Origin: Sulfurovum sp.
GTDB lineage: Bacteria; Campylobacterota; Campylobacteria; Campylobacterales; Sulfurovaceae
Length of the DNA: 13,309 nucleotides
NCBI GenBank assembly: GCA_015490315.1
Contig: WFYB01000130.1
Span: forward strand, 1 to 13,309
Reading direction: 5' to 3'
How positions within the stretch are numbered: position 1 is the stretch's first letter; each line of letters opens with the position of its first letter. Made by a program: the position numbers and the translations under genes. Below the pieces are notes generated by a model. That model had not been told where the DNA came from and ran no database searches. It saw only the letters and a program-made list of their open reading frames with translations. Below, piece after piece: positions 6,997 to 13,204 of the stretch.

Positions 6997-7036
6997 TGTC
7001 TATCTCCTTGGATCTAAACAGGGTTCCGATATAATC
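6997..7036 (-). repeat. degenerate 40-nt copy D of the element
   Basis: This is a diverged copy that begins tgtctatctccttggatct, with the hairpin core reading TCGGAAC-CCT-GTTTAGA on the minus strand (one mismatch, one G-U). Together with copy C it mirrors the B-A pair after norB. The remaining 70 nt up to the 115-aa gene (7037-7106) hold no gene I can support. Confidence 0.55.
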
Positions 7037-7106
7037 CCTCTCAAGCTTGTGCTGCACTCTCTTTGAGAAAGCTTTGCATTTTATGAGTCTCCTGCCATGC
7101 AGCCTA

Positions 7107-7454
7107 TTATTTCTGATCTGCCGATCCGTCATGCTCGCCGTATCTCTTCTCCGACTCTTCTACCAGATAAAAATAGAGGTGGGGGATAAAGAGATAGACC
7201 AGCATCGTGACCATCAATACCTTCATAGTAAAATGGTTACTATGGATCAAAAGCGCAAAATCATACAAAAAATAGGTCTGCAATGCCCAAAACAGATATC
7301 CTACAGGCATCCACTTCTTGGAAAAATACCCCATCTTGGAGAGGGTAATCACTGCTGCATAAGCCACACCAAACACAAGTACCAGTGTCGATTCTATAAA
7401 GATAGGAAGGAACTGATCCATTGCGATTTCCGGTCTTATAAACAACTGATCCAT
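7107..7454 (-). CDS. 115-aa three-helix membrane protein, first gene of the nor unit
   Basis: I do not recognise this family. The protein has three predicted membrane helices, at about residues 15-37, 50-72 and 76-98, and a polar, acidic tail (EESEKRYGEHDGSADQK). There is no heme motif and no cysteine. I chose the ATG at 7454 because AGGAGA precedes it by 7 nt; the in-frame ATG seven codons upstream lacks such a site. It is the first gene after the FNR-type promoter at 7515-7556 and is followed 239 nt later by norC in the same direction. It may therefore act in NO reductase assembly or in NO handling. This is inference from position only; it is too short for NorE (a cytochrome oxidase subunit III relative of about 170-180 aa). 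Confidence 0.75.
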   Translation of the reverse strand: MDQLFIRPEIAMDQFLPIFIESTLVLVFGVAYAAVITLSKMGYFSKKWMPVGYLFWALQTYFLYDFALLIHSNHFTMKVLMVTMLVYLFIPHLYFYLVEESEKRYGEHDGSADQK

Positions 7455-7514
7455 GAAGTATCTCCTGTAGTACATCTATTTACCAAAGACCCAAAGGTAT
7501 CCAGGGCATAATGT

Positions 7515-7556
7515 ATTATGACGGTTTCACTAGAGCAAGAGATTGATGCATATCAA
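7515..7556 (-). promoter_or_regulatory. FNR-type class II promoter of the norCB unit
   Basis: Bases 7543-7556 read TTGAT-GCAT-ATCAA, a perfect match to the FNR/DNR/NnrR-family site. The minus-strand -10 hexamer CATAAT (7520-7515) is centred exactly 32 bp from the box centre, predicting a start near 7508 and a 5' leader of about 53 nt before the 115-aa gene. The rest of the 183-nt gap (7455-7637) is AT-rich and shows nothing else. Confidence 0.75.
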
Positions 7557-7637
7557 GAAAACAAATAAAAATCATAAAAAATTCTGATAAAAATAAGTAA
7601 ATTTAATAGAGGAAAAATAGAAGAAAAAGTTATAACA

Positions 7638-8006
7638 CTACTCTTTGACTATACATCGTGCTATAAAAAAGGGGCGGTTATAGGCATCGGATACAAAATT
7701 GTCATCTTCGAGACGCCAACCTCCGGATCGTCGGAGTATCACACTCTGTGCAACTTTTCTCTGCATTCTGCTTTCACATATGATCGGACGGTCTTGATAA
7801 AAAGCGGTTTTCACCTCTGCCATTCTCTTCGTCGTGATCACATAATGTGCACCGATAAAGAGTGCCAGTAGGCTCCCCACTGTCACCATGCCCTTCTTGA
7901 GCGCACCTTTTGGCATAAAAGGACGTGTCGATACATAAAAGGTAATCGCCAAAATAAACAGTGCCAAAATAAGATATGCACCCTCAAGGTAAAAAAATGT
8001 TTTCAT
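7638..8006 (-). CDS. 122-aa membrane protein of unknown function
   Basis: The family is not recognised. Two hydrophobic helices (about residues 5-26 and 40-58) are followed by a soluble region of about 60 residues with two cysteines, Cys77 (RPIICES) and Cys118 (FIARCIV), spaced so that they could form a disulfide if this part is periplasmic. Its stretch SGGWRLEDDNFVSDAYNRPF looks like a compact beta domain. AGGAG stands 6 nt before the ATG. It is read divergently from the 127-aa gene, sharing one FNR-type box, and lies upstream of the nor promoter, so it is probably expressed under the same low-oxygen conditions. No T-rich terminator is visible after it. Confidence 0.75.
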   Translation of the reverse strand: MKTFFYLEGAYLILALFILAITFYVSTRPFMPKGALKKGMVTVGSLLALFIGAHYVITTKRMAEVKTAFYQDRPIICESRMQRKVAQSVILRRSGGWRLEDDNFVSDAYNRPFFIARCIVKE

Positions 8007-8051
8007 CGATTCTCCTTCACGATACCGAAACTATCCATCTTTATTTTGTTT

Positions 8052-8122
8052 ATCATAACATAGCCGCTGCGCGCTTCCGATTGATGTGTATCAAGCAAAT
8101 CAAATCCAAAACATCCTATACT
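8052..8122. promoter_or_regulatory. shared divergent FNR-type promoter
   Basis: The box TTGAT-GTGT-ATCAA at 8081-8094 is perfect and symmetrical. Rightward, TATACT at 8117-8122 is centred 32 bp away. Leftward, TATGAT (minus strand, 8057-8052) is centred 33 bp away. Both distances fit class II activation, so one bound dimer could drive both the 122-aa gene (start predicted near 8046) and the 127-aa gene (near 8129). Confidence 0.72.
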
Positions 8123-8151
8123 CACCATGAGAACAGAAGAGGTATGAAACA

Positions 8152-8535
8152 ATGAAACAATGGAACAGATATCTTCCCGTCGCACTCTTTTTGGGTTTTT
8201 TTCTGGTGGCACTCGTTGCCTTTTTCCAAAGCAAACCTGCGACCAAAAATGCACGTATCTACCAAGCTGTCAAACACTACAGCCCCTACTATCTGGACAA
8301 GCGTCTGGGTGGGCTTACGATTTTAAGCAGAGAAGATGAGACATTCAAAGAGAAGCCTGCAAATATGACTCTCTACAAAGAGCTTGAGAGACTCGAACGC
8401 AACTGGGGCAAATCCCATCTGCGTATAGAAGGGGAAAATCTGCTCATTCTGGATGACAATGCCTCCATAAAAGCCAGAATTCCGCTGAAAACGGATGAAG
8501 AACGTCAGTTCGTACACCACTATTACGGAGTCTGA
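8152..8535 (+). CDS. 127-aa membrane-anchored protein of unknown function
   Basis: I do not recognise this protein. A single hydrophobic helix at about residues 8-26 should anchor it with the remaining 100 residues outside the cytoplasm. That domain is charged, lacks cysteines and heme motifs, and ends ERQFVHHYYGV. The Shine-Dalgarno AGAAGAGG lies 9 nt before the chosen ATG. An ATG 8 nt upstream opens a three-codon reading (ATG AAA CAA TGA) that overlaps the true start, because the sequence ATGAAACA is duplicated there. It is followed after 2 nt by the 62-aa gene. The shared FNR-type promoter ties it to the nitrite/NO genes. Function is unknown. Confidence 0.75.
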   Translation: MKQWNRYLPVALFLGFFLVALVAFFQSKPATKNARIYQAVKHYSPYYLDKRLGGLTILSREDETFKEKPANMTLYKELERLERNWGKSHLRIEGENLLILDDNASIKARIPLKTDEERQFVHHYYGV

Positions 8536-8537
8536 AG

Positions 8538-8726
8538 ATGCTCAACCTTGTCCTTACCCTTGTCTTTAGTATCGTCATGCTTCTTTTTATGGCATTCCCT
8601 GCCATGAAAACCGTCGATTGGCTAGAAGCTCGCCGCCTGACACCCCCTTCCTGGCATAAATGGCTGGTGATTCTTCTTGCTATCCTATTCTCGCTGATGA
8701 TAGGACTCTTCCTTAAATATGCATAA
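8538..8726 (+). CDS. 62-aa two-helix membrane protein
   Basis: This is a small protein with two membrane helices (about residues 3-23 and 42-59) joined by a basic, proline-containing loop (DWLEARRLTPPSWHKW). GGAG stands 7 nt before the ATG, inside the end of the preceding gene, and the gap to that gene is 2 nt. The two genes therefore form one transcription unit and are translated together. No family is recognised. The 86 nt that follow, up to ilvE, contain a short hairpin. Confidence 0.7.
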   Translation: MLNLVLTLVFSIVMLLFMAFPAMKTVDWLEARRLTPPSWHKWLVILLAILFSLMIGLFLKYA

Positions 8727-8773
8727 CCCATTATTAACACCATTTTGGATAAAATAATCCATTCATTTTACAC

Positions 8774-8790
8774 GCCGGACAAAAGCCGGC
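8774..8790 (+). other. short GC hairpin before ilvE
   Basis: GCCGG (8774-8778) pairs with CCGGC (8786-8790) over a 7-nt loop, and CTTTTT follows 5 nt later. It may be a weak terminator of the 62-aa gene or part of the ilvE leader. The T-run is displaced from the stem, so the terminator reading is uncertain. Confidence 0.35.
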
Positions 8791-8812
8791 AGCACTTTTT
8801 GGAGCAAACTCT

Positions 8813-9733
8813 ATGAACAAAGCAAAATATATCTGGATGGATGGCGAACTCACCCCCTGGGATGATGCGACTGTCCACGTCCTCACACATACACTCCATT
8901 ACGGCAATGGTGCGATCGAAGGCACTAAAGCCTATAAAACAGTCGATGGAAGATGTGCGATCTTCAAACTCAAAGAGCACACACAGCGACTGCTCAACTC
9001 ATCGAAGATGACACTCATGGATGTTCCCTATACACTTGAGGAGCTCAACAAAGCACAGATCGAACTCCTGCAGGCAAACGAACTCTTTGAGGGAGCCTAT
9101 ATTAGACCGCTCGTCTATCTCGGCTATGGGGTCATGGGTCTCTATCACAAGGATGCTCCGGTCAAGGTCTCCATCTCCGCATGGGAGTGGGGTGCCTATC
9201 TTGGAGAAGAGGGACTCAAAAAAGGGATACGCCTCAAGATCGCATCCTTGACCAGAACACCCAACACTTCAGGGATGGGCAAAGCCAAAGCGGTCGCCAA
9301 CTATCTCAACAGCCAGATGGCGAAATTTGAAGCGGTTGAAGCAGGGTATGACGAAGCGCTTCTCAAAGACGATCAGGGCTATATCGCAGAGGCTTCGGGT
9401 GCCTGCTTCTTCATGGTACGTGACGGCAAACTGATCACCCCGCCAAACGACAACTCTCTGGAGTCGATCACACAGGCAACTGTGATCGACCTCGCAAGAG
9501 ATATGGGCATCGAAGTGATCAGACGCCGCATCACACGTGAAGAGATCTATATCTGTGATGAGTGTTTCCTTACCGGTACCGCAGCCGAAGTCACTCCTAT
9601 CCGTGAGGTCGATGCAAGAATCATCGGCAATGGTGCCAGAGGGCCTATCACAGAGAAGTTACAGACAGCCTATTTTGATGTCGTTGCGGGCAAAAACCCG
9701 AAATACATCCAGCATCTCACCTATATCAACTAA
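8813..9733 (+). CDS. ilvE: branched-chain amino acid aminotransferase
   Basis: This 306-aa cytoplasmic enzyme is a fold-type IV PLP aminotransferase that makes leucine, isoleucine and valine from their 2-oxo acids with glutamate as donor. The PLP lysine is Lys159 in GKAKAVANY, the same number as in E. coli IlvE (AAKAGGNY). Other family signatures are GNGAIEGTKAY (31-41), EASGACFF, and ECFLTGTAAEVTPI near residue 260. Length matches the family. GGAG lies 8 nt before the ATG. The SPFH gene follows after 9 nt, so the two are probably cotranscribed; I recall the same pairing in Campylobacter jejuni (Cj0269c-Cj0268c). A D-amino-acid transaminase or aminodeoxychorismate lyase would be shorter and lack these motifs. 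Confidence 0.93.
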   Translation: MNKAKYIWMDGELTPWDDATVHVLTHTLHYGNGAIEGTKAYKTVDGRCAIFKLKEHTQRLLNSSKMTLMDVPYTLEELNKAQIELLQANELFEGAYIRPLVYLGYGVMGLYHKDAPVKVSISAWEWGAYLGEEGLKKGIRLKIASLTRTPNTSGMGKAKAVANYLNSQMAKFEAVEAGYDEALLKDDQGYIAEASGACFFMVRDGKLITPPNDNSLESITQATVIDLARDMGIEVIRRRITREEIYICDECFLTGTAAEVTPIREVDARIIGNGARGPITEKLQTAYFDVVAGKNPKYIQHLTYIN

Positions 9734-9742
9734 GGATAGACC

Positions 9743-10828
9743 ATGCCAGCAGATATGAACGACTATTTTAAAAAGAAAAAACCAAGTAACGGGGGCAACA
9801 ATACCCCCACACCGCCAAGCTTCGAGAACCCTTTTGCCAATATGCCCAAAGGGGTTCCCTCATGGCTGATCGTGGCTGCTGTCATCATCATTGCCTTTTT
9901 TATCTTCAAGCCATTTACCATCATCAACTCAGGCGAAGTCGGCATCAAGGTCACAACCGGTAAATTTCAGGAAGAGCCGCTTACACCGGGTCTGCATTTT
10001 TATATCCCGGTCTTTGAGAAGATCATCCCTGTCAATACCCGTGTACGTATGATCACCTACTCCAACGAAAACAAGCAAACGATCAGCGACGGATATAGCC
10101 GCTACGAAGGCGGTCTAAGACGAAACCCGGCTATCCGTGTCATGGACAGTCGGGGATTGGGTGTGGATATCGATCTTGCTGTACAGTACCACCTCAGACC
10201 TGAAAGCGCTCCCAAAACCATCGCTACCTGGGGTACCGCATGGGAAGACAAGATCATCAACACCAAGGTGCGTGAGATCGTACGTGATGTCATCGGCAAA
10301 TATGCTGCGGAGAACCTGCCGCAAAAGCGTACAGAGATCGCCAAAGAGATCCAGGATCGCGTACGCAAAAAAGTGGAAGCGATCCCGGGCAAACCTGTCG
10401 TGCTCGACTCTGTGGAACTGAGAAACATCGAGCTGCCGTCCAAGATCAAGACCAAGATCGAAGAGCTGCAGGCTGAAAAGCAGAACGTCATGATCGCAGA
10501 GCAGCAAAAAGAGAGAGCAAAGCGTGAAGCGGAAAGAAAGGCAGAGATCGCACGCGGTGAAGCAGAGAAACGCCGTATCGAGGCGCAAGGTAAAGCGGAT
10601 CAGATCCGTATCGAGGCAGGTGCACAGGCAAAAGCCAACGAGATCATCGCTAACTCTCTGACTGACAAACTCCTGCAGATGGAGCAGATCCATACACAAG
10701 GCAAATTCAACGACGCTCTCAAGGTCAACAAAGATGCCCAGATCTTCCTCACCCCTGGCGGTGCAGTGCCTAACATTTGGGTTGATGCCAAAGGCAAAGA
10801 ACAAAAAGCCATCTCAGCAGAACAATAA
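9743..10828 (+). CDS. SPFH/Band 7 (HflK- or prohibitin-like) membrane protein
   Basis: This 361-aa protein has a short, Gly/Asn/Pro-rich cytoplasmic head (1-38), one membrane helix (about 40-57), an SPFH domain (about 58-235, starting FTIINSGEVGIKVTTGKF) and a long charged coiled coil (about 236-310, rich in AEKQ/KRE/AEKRRIEA). The C-terminal part contains LTPGGAVPNIWVD. Such proteins form ring-like membrane scaffolds that often control FtsH protease or organise membrane domains. There is no separate HflC partner next to it, so I avoid the name HflK. AAGGA overlapping the ilvE stop precedes the ATG by 7 nt; a second in-frame ATG at codon 5 is less well placed. Its job next to ilvE is not evident. 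Confidence 0.88.
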   Translation: MPADMNDYFKKKKPSNGGNNTPTPPSFENPFANMPKGVPSWLIVAAVIIIAFFIFKPFTIINSGEVGIKVTTGKFQEEPLTPGLHFYIPVFEKIIPVNTRVRMITYSNENKQTISDGYSRYEGGLRRNPAIRVMDSRGLGVDIDLAVQYHLRPESAPKTIATWGTAWEDKIINTKVREIVRDVIGKYAAENLPQKRTEIAKEIQDRVRKKVEAIPGKPVVLDSVELRNIELPSKIKTKIEELQAEKQNVMIAEQQKERAKREAERKAEIARGEAEKRRIEAQGKADQIRIEAGAQAKANEIIANSLTDKLLQMEQIHTQGKFNDALKVNKDAQIFLTPGGAVPNIWVDAKGKEQKAISAEQ

Positions 10829-10831
10829 ATC

Positions 10832-10866
10832 AGTGAAGAGTGAAGAGTGAAGAGTGAAGAGTGAAG
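10832..10866. repeat. heptamer tandem repeat, 5 x AGTGAAG
   Basis: Five perfect copies of the 7-bp unit AGTGAAG begin 4 nt after the SPFH stop. The same unit recurs at 13053-13084 before purF. Confidence 0.95.
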
Positions 10867-10890
10867 GTAAGCGTTTCAAAGAAACGCTAC
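10867..10890 (+). other. hairpin between two heptamer arrays
   Basis: AGCGTTTC (10870-10877) pairs exactly with GAAACGCT (10881-10888) around AAA. With a one-base bulge the stem extends to GTA/TAC. ACTTTCTTG follows, so it could act as a weak terminator for the ilvE-SPFH transcript. The right flank GCTACT is shared with the hairpin before purF. Confidence 0.6.
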
Positions 10891-10895
10891 TTTCT

Positions 10896-10923
10896 TGAAC
10901 GCTGAACGCTGAACGCTGAACGC
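10896..10923. repeat. heptamer tandem repeat, 4 x TGAACGC
   Basis: Four perfect copies of the 7-bp unit TGAACGC are followed by the partial unit TGA, which is also the first arm of the next hairpin. The unit resembles the right arm of the neighbouring hairpin (GAAACGCT). Confidence 0.95.
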
Positions 10924-10946
10924 TGATAATTTCGGAGAAATTATCA
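10924..10946 (+). promoter_or_regulatory. hairpin carrying the hisIE ribosome binding site
   Basis: TGATAATTTC (10924-10933) pairs perfectly with GAAATTATCA (10937-10946) around the loop GGA. The Shine-Dalgarno CGGAG spans the loop, and the last paired base is the A of the hisIE ATG. Folding would place the ribosome binding site in a tight loop and tie up the start codon, so it could control translation. Confidence 0.6.
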
Positions 10947-11614
10947 TGACCATCGATTGGAACAAAACCCCTCTCATCCCCGCTATCGCACAAGATGCTA
11001 AGACCAATGAAGTGTTGATGCTTGCCTATATGAACAAAGAGGCATATGAGTTGACGCTCTCCACCGGCTATGCCCACTACTTCAGCCGCTCCAAACAGCG
11101 CATCTGGAAAAAGGGTGAGAGCTCCGGGCATACACAAGAGGTAGAAGATCTGCTACTTGACTGCGATGCCGATACTATTGTGCTCAAGATCAAGCAAAAC
11201 GGTGTCGCCTGCCATACAGGACGTAAAAGCTGCTTCTTTACCTCTGTGATGCAAGATAAGGTGGTCTTGGACAAAGAGGTCGATACCGATGCTATCTACG
11301 GTGTGGTCGACACCCTCTACCATACTATCTTGGAGCGAAAAAATGCCCCGGCAGAGCAAAAGTCATGGACCAAAAAACTGCTTGACGACAAAAAACTCAT
11401 GCTCAGCAAGATCACTGAAGAGGCGCAGGAAGTCGTCGATGCTATCGACCACGAAAGTGATGAACAGGTCATCTACGAGTCTGCCGACCTGCTCTACCAC
11501 ACTCTCGTAGGACTCGGCTACCGGGACATCTCACCTGATAGAGTCAAACAGGAATTGGCACGACGATTTGGCATGAGTGGCATAGAAGAGAAAGAAAGTA
11601 GAAAAAAATCGTAG
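10946..11614 (+). CDS. hisIE: bifunctional phosphoribosyl-AMP cyclohydrolase / phosphoribosyl-ATP pyrophosphatase
   Basis: This 222-aa fusion carries out steps 2 and 3 of histidine biosynthesis in the cytoplasm. The N-terminal HisI domain (about 1-110) shows the metal-binding DCDAD (72-76) and CHTGRKSCFF (89-98) motifs. The C-terminal HisE domain (about 115-210) shows KITEEAQEVVDA and YESADLLYHTLVGL, with the acidic residues that bind Mg. Fused HisIE is common in proteobacteria, and the length is normal. CGGAG lies 8 nt before the ATG, inside a perfect hairpin. The gene is separated from the SPFH gene by 117 nt made up almost entirely of tandem repeats and hairpins, so read-through from the ilvE promoter is uncertain and no clear promoter of its own is visible. 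No other his gene is adjacent. Confidence 0.94.
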   Translation: MTIDWNKTPLIPAIAQDAKTNEVLMLAYMNKEAYELTLSTGYAHYFSRSKQRIWKKGESSGHTQEVEDLLLDCDADTIVLKIKQNGVACHTGRKSCFFTSVMQDKVVLDKEVDTDAIYGVVDTLYHTILERKNAPAEQKSWTKKLLDDKKLMLSKITEEAQEVVDAIDHESDEQVIYESADLLYHTLVGLGYRDISPDRVKQELARRFGMSGIEEKESRKKS

Positions 11615-11636
11615 GGTGCTGTCCCCTGACAGCACC
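11615..11636. terminator. bidirectional terminator between hisIE and purF
   Basis: GGTGCTGTC (11615-11623) pairs perfectly with GACAGCACC (11628-11636) around CCCT, directly after the hisIE stop. ATTTT follows on the plus side. On the minus side a run of seven T follows about 4 nt after the stem (the AAAAAAA at 11602-11608). The two genes converge here with only 46 nt between their stops. Confidence 0.8.
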
Positions 11637-11660
11637 ATTTTCATATCTTACAAGCGTTAA

Positions 11661-13031
11661 TCAACACCCTCCGGCACAGCCTGGAGTGTCAGCATTGCCT
11701 CCAGCAAAATAGTTACCATCAAAGCTTACTAGTGAGTAGGTACGCTCACGCCCGAGCGCATCTACCAGTCCGTCGATAGAGAGGAATCCAAGCGAATCCG
11801 CCCCTATCTTCTCGGCGATCTTATCGACACTATGGCTCGCACTGATCAGCTCTGCCTTGGTAGGTGTATCGATCCCGTAACGGCAGGGGAATTTGATCTC
11901 GGGAGCTGCAATACGCATATGCACCTCGGCTGCGCCTGCCTCTTTGAGCATCTTGACGATCTGTCGGGAAGTTGTCCCTCGAACCAGTGAATCATCAATG
12001 ATAGCAACACGCTTGCCTTCGATAAGATGCTTGATCGGAGAGAGCTTCAGCTTGACCTTGAGATCTCTGATCGCCTGTGTCGGCTCGATGAAGGTACGAC
12101 CTACATAGTGGTTTCGCACGATCCCCATCTCAAACGGCACACCCAACCCTTCGGCATAGCCGCGTGCTGCCGCCACACCGCTGTCGGGTACAGGGAGTAC
12201 CAGATCGACATCTGCCGGTGTCTCTTTGGCAAGCTGCTTGCCCATAGCCAGACGTGTCTCATAGACATTCTTGCCGTCGATGATCGAATCGGGTCTGGCA
12301 AAATAGATATACTCAAATGCACAGGGGTGATAGTCGGGTTCGAATATCTGCTCAGAGACAGGCTCCTTGCCCTCTTCAAACGTCAACATCTCTCCGGGTC
12401 TGACATCACGGATGAACTCCGCACCGACCAGATCGAGTGCACAGGTCTCAGAAGCGACGATCCAGCCGCCATCTTTGAGCTTGCCGAGACTCAGCGGTCT
12501 GATACCGTAACGATCACGGATCACAAACATCTTCGAACGGCTCTGTATCGCCAGACAGTATGCCCCCTCAATCTTGGTCAGCATATCTTTGATACGGTCA
12601 ACCAATGAATCCTTTTGGGATTTGGCGATGAGATGGATGATATTTTCCGTATCCATATCGGTCTGAAATATCGCCCCTTTGTCAATCAGCTCATTGCGTA
12701 CCTCTTGTTTATTGACAAGGTTGCCGTTGTGTACTACCGAGATCTCTCCGAGTTTGTACTTGGCAAAGACCGGTTGCGCATCCCCCTGCGATTCGCTGCC
12801 CGCTGTAGAGTAGCGGTTGTGCCCCACAGCACAGTTACCATCGAGATTTTCCAACGCCTCCTGAGAAAAGACATCAGCGACCATCCCTCTTTTTTTGTAA
12901 AGTTTGATCTTTTCACCGTTCGCAGAAGATATCCCTGTCGCTTCCTGTCCTCTATGCTGCATCGCAAAGAGAGAGTAGTAGGCTACCGTAGAAGCCTTTT
13001 TTGCACCAAATACACCGACTATTGCACACAT
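11661..13031 (-). CDS. purF: amidophosphoribosyltransferase (PurF)
   Basis: This 456-aa enzyme makes phosphoribosylamine from PRPP and glutamine, the first step of purine synthesis. Cys2, exposed after Met removal, is the glutaminase nucleophile (MCAIVGVFG), so there is no propeptide. The glutaminase domain continues with HNRYSTAG (71-78) and HNGNLVN (101-107). The PRPP loop is VAIIDDSLVRGTT (342-354). Cys237 and Cys383 match two iron-sulfur ligands of the Bacillus-type enzyme as I recall it, but the expected CxxC is SLVS (433-436), and the protein ends in an unusual tail NADTPGCAGGC with Cys452 and Cys456. AGGAG lies 8 nt before the ATG at 13031. dapB lies upstream in the same direction. Confidence 0.95.
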   Translation of the reverse strand: MCAIVGVFGAKKASTVAYYSLFAMQHRGQEATGISSANGEKIKLYKKRGMVADVFSQEALENLDGNCAVGHNRYSTAGSESQGDAQPVFAKYKLGEISVVHNGNLVNKQEVRNELIDKGAIFQTDMDTENIIHLIAKSQKDSLVDRIKDMLTKIEGAYCLAIQSRSKMFVIRDRYGIRPLSLGKLKDGGWIVASETCALDLVGAEFIRDVRPGEMLTFEEGKEPVSEQIFEPDYHPCAFEYIYFARPDSIIDGKNVYETRLAMGKQLAKETPADVDLVLPVPDSGVAAARGYAEGLGVPFEMGIVRNHYVGRTFIEPTQAIRDLKVKLKLSPIKHLIEGKRVAIIDDSLVRGTTSRQIVKMLKEAGAAEVHMRIAAPEIKFPCRYGIDTPTKAELISASHSVDKIAEKIGADSLGFLSIDGLVDALGRERTYSLVSFDGNYFAGGNADTPGCAGGC

Positions 13032-13052
13032 TACTTTTCTCCTTGAGAAAAG

Positions 13053-13084
13053 AGTGAAAAGTGAAGAGTGAAGAGTGAAGAGTG
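13053..13084. repeat. heptamer tandem repeat, about 4.5 x AGTGAAG before purF
   Basis: The units are AGTGAAA, three AGTGAAG, and a partial AGTG. It is the same unit and plus-strand orientation as at 10832-10866, although here it lies in a minus-strand gene leader, just upstream of the purF ribosome binding site. Confidence 0.93.
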
Positions 13085-13091
13085 TCGGTTT

Positions 13092-13108
13092 GCATTGCTT
13101 CGCAATGC
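13092..13108. other. perfect 7-bp hairpin in the purF leader
   Basis: GCATTGC (13092-13098) pairs with GCAATGC (13102-13108) around TTC. Right after it comes TACTG, giving the flank GCTACT also seen at 10887-10892. Its position beside an AGTGAAG array matches the hairpin before hisIE. Confidence 0.6.
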
Positions 13109-13124
13109 TACTGTTTCAATAAAA

Positions 13125-13142
13125 GCGGTGCCCTGGCACTGC
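13125..13142 (-). terminator. possible dapB terminator
   Basis: In the minus direction GCAGTGCC and GGCACCGC form an imperfect stem (one A-C mismatch) followed directly by TTTTATT (13124-13118), about 62 nt after the dapB stop. This would end dapB transcription and separate it from purF, but the stem is imperfect. Confidence 0.4.
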
Positions 13143-13150
13143 ATACAACA

Positions 13151-13178
13151 ATTCCTCATTCCTAATTCCTCATTCCTC
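13151..13178. repeat. heptamer tandem repeat, 4 x ATTCCTC
   Basis: Four 7-bp units lie in tandem (ATTCCTC, ATTCCTA, ATTCCTC, ATTCCTC), and a degenerate partial unit follows. This is the third distinct 7-bp unit in the window, on the far side of the hairpin from the AGTGAAG array. Confidence 0.93.
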
Positions 13179-13204
13179 ATTCTATTGTTCCCATTACTCA
13201 TTTT

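Noticed and set aside
4550..7036. CRISPR array or insertion sequence as an explanation for the repeats around norCB
   Set aside because: There are only two long copies 2.3 kb apart, no regular spacers, no transposase and no terminal inverted repeats or target duplication that I can see.
7041..7079. A 12-codon open frame (MQSFLKESAAQA) with AGGAG upstream, before copy D
   Set aside because: It is too short to judge, the spacing of about 11 nt is long, and there is no second copy or conservation to support it. It could be a leader peptide but nothing here shows that.
8152..8254. Minus-strand 83-codon frame across the divergent promoter (8003-8254)
   Set aside because: It overlaps both start regions and the FNR box and has no ribosome binding site or domain.
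10832..10923. CRISPR array for the tandem repeats near hisIE
   Set aside because: Units are 7 bp and directly joined with no spacers, so they are minisatellites.
10814..11137. A minus-strand frame containing LFTLHSSLFT and SVQRSAFSVQ repeats
   Set aside because: These repeats are just the translation of the 7-bp DNA arrays, and the rest is opposite hisIE.
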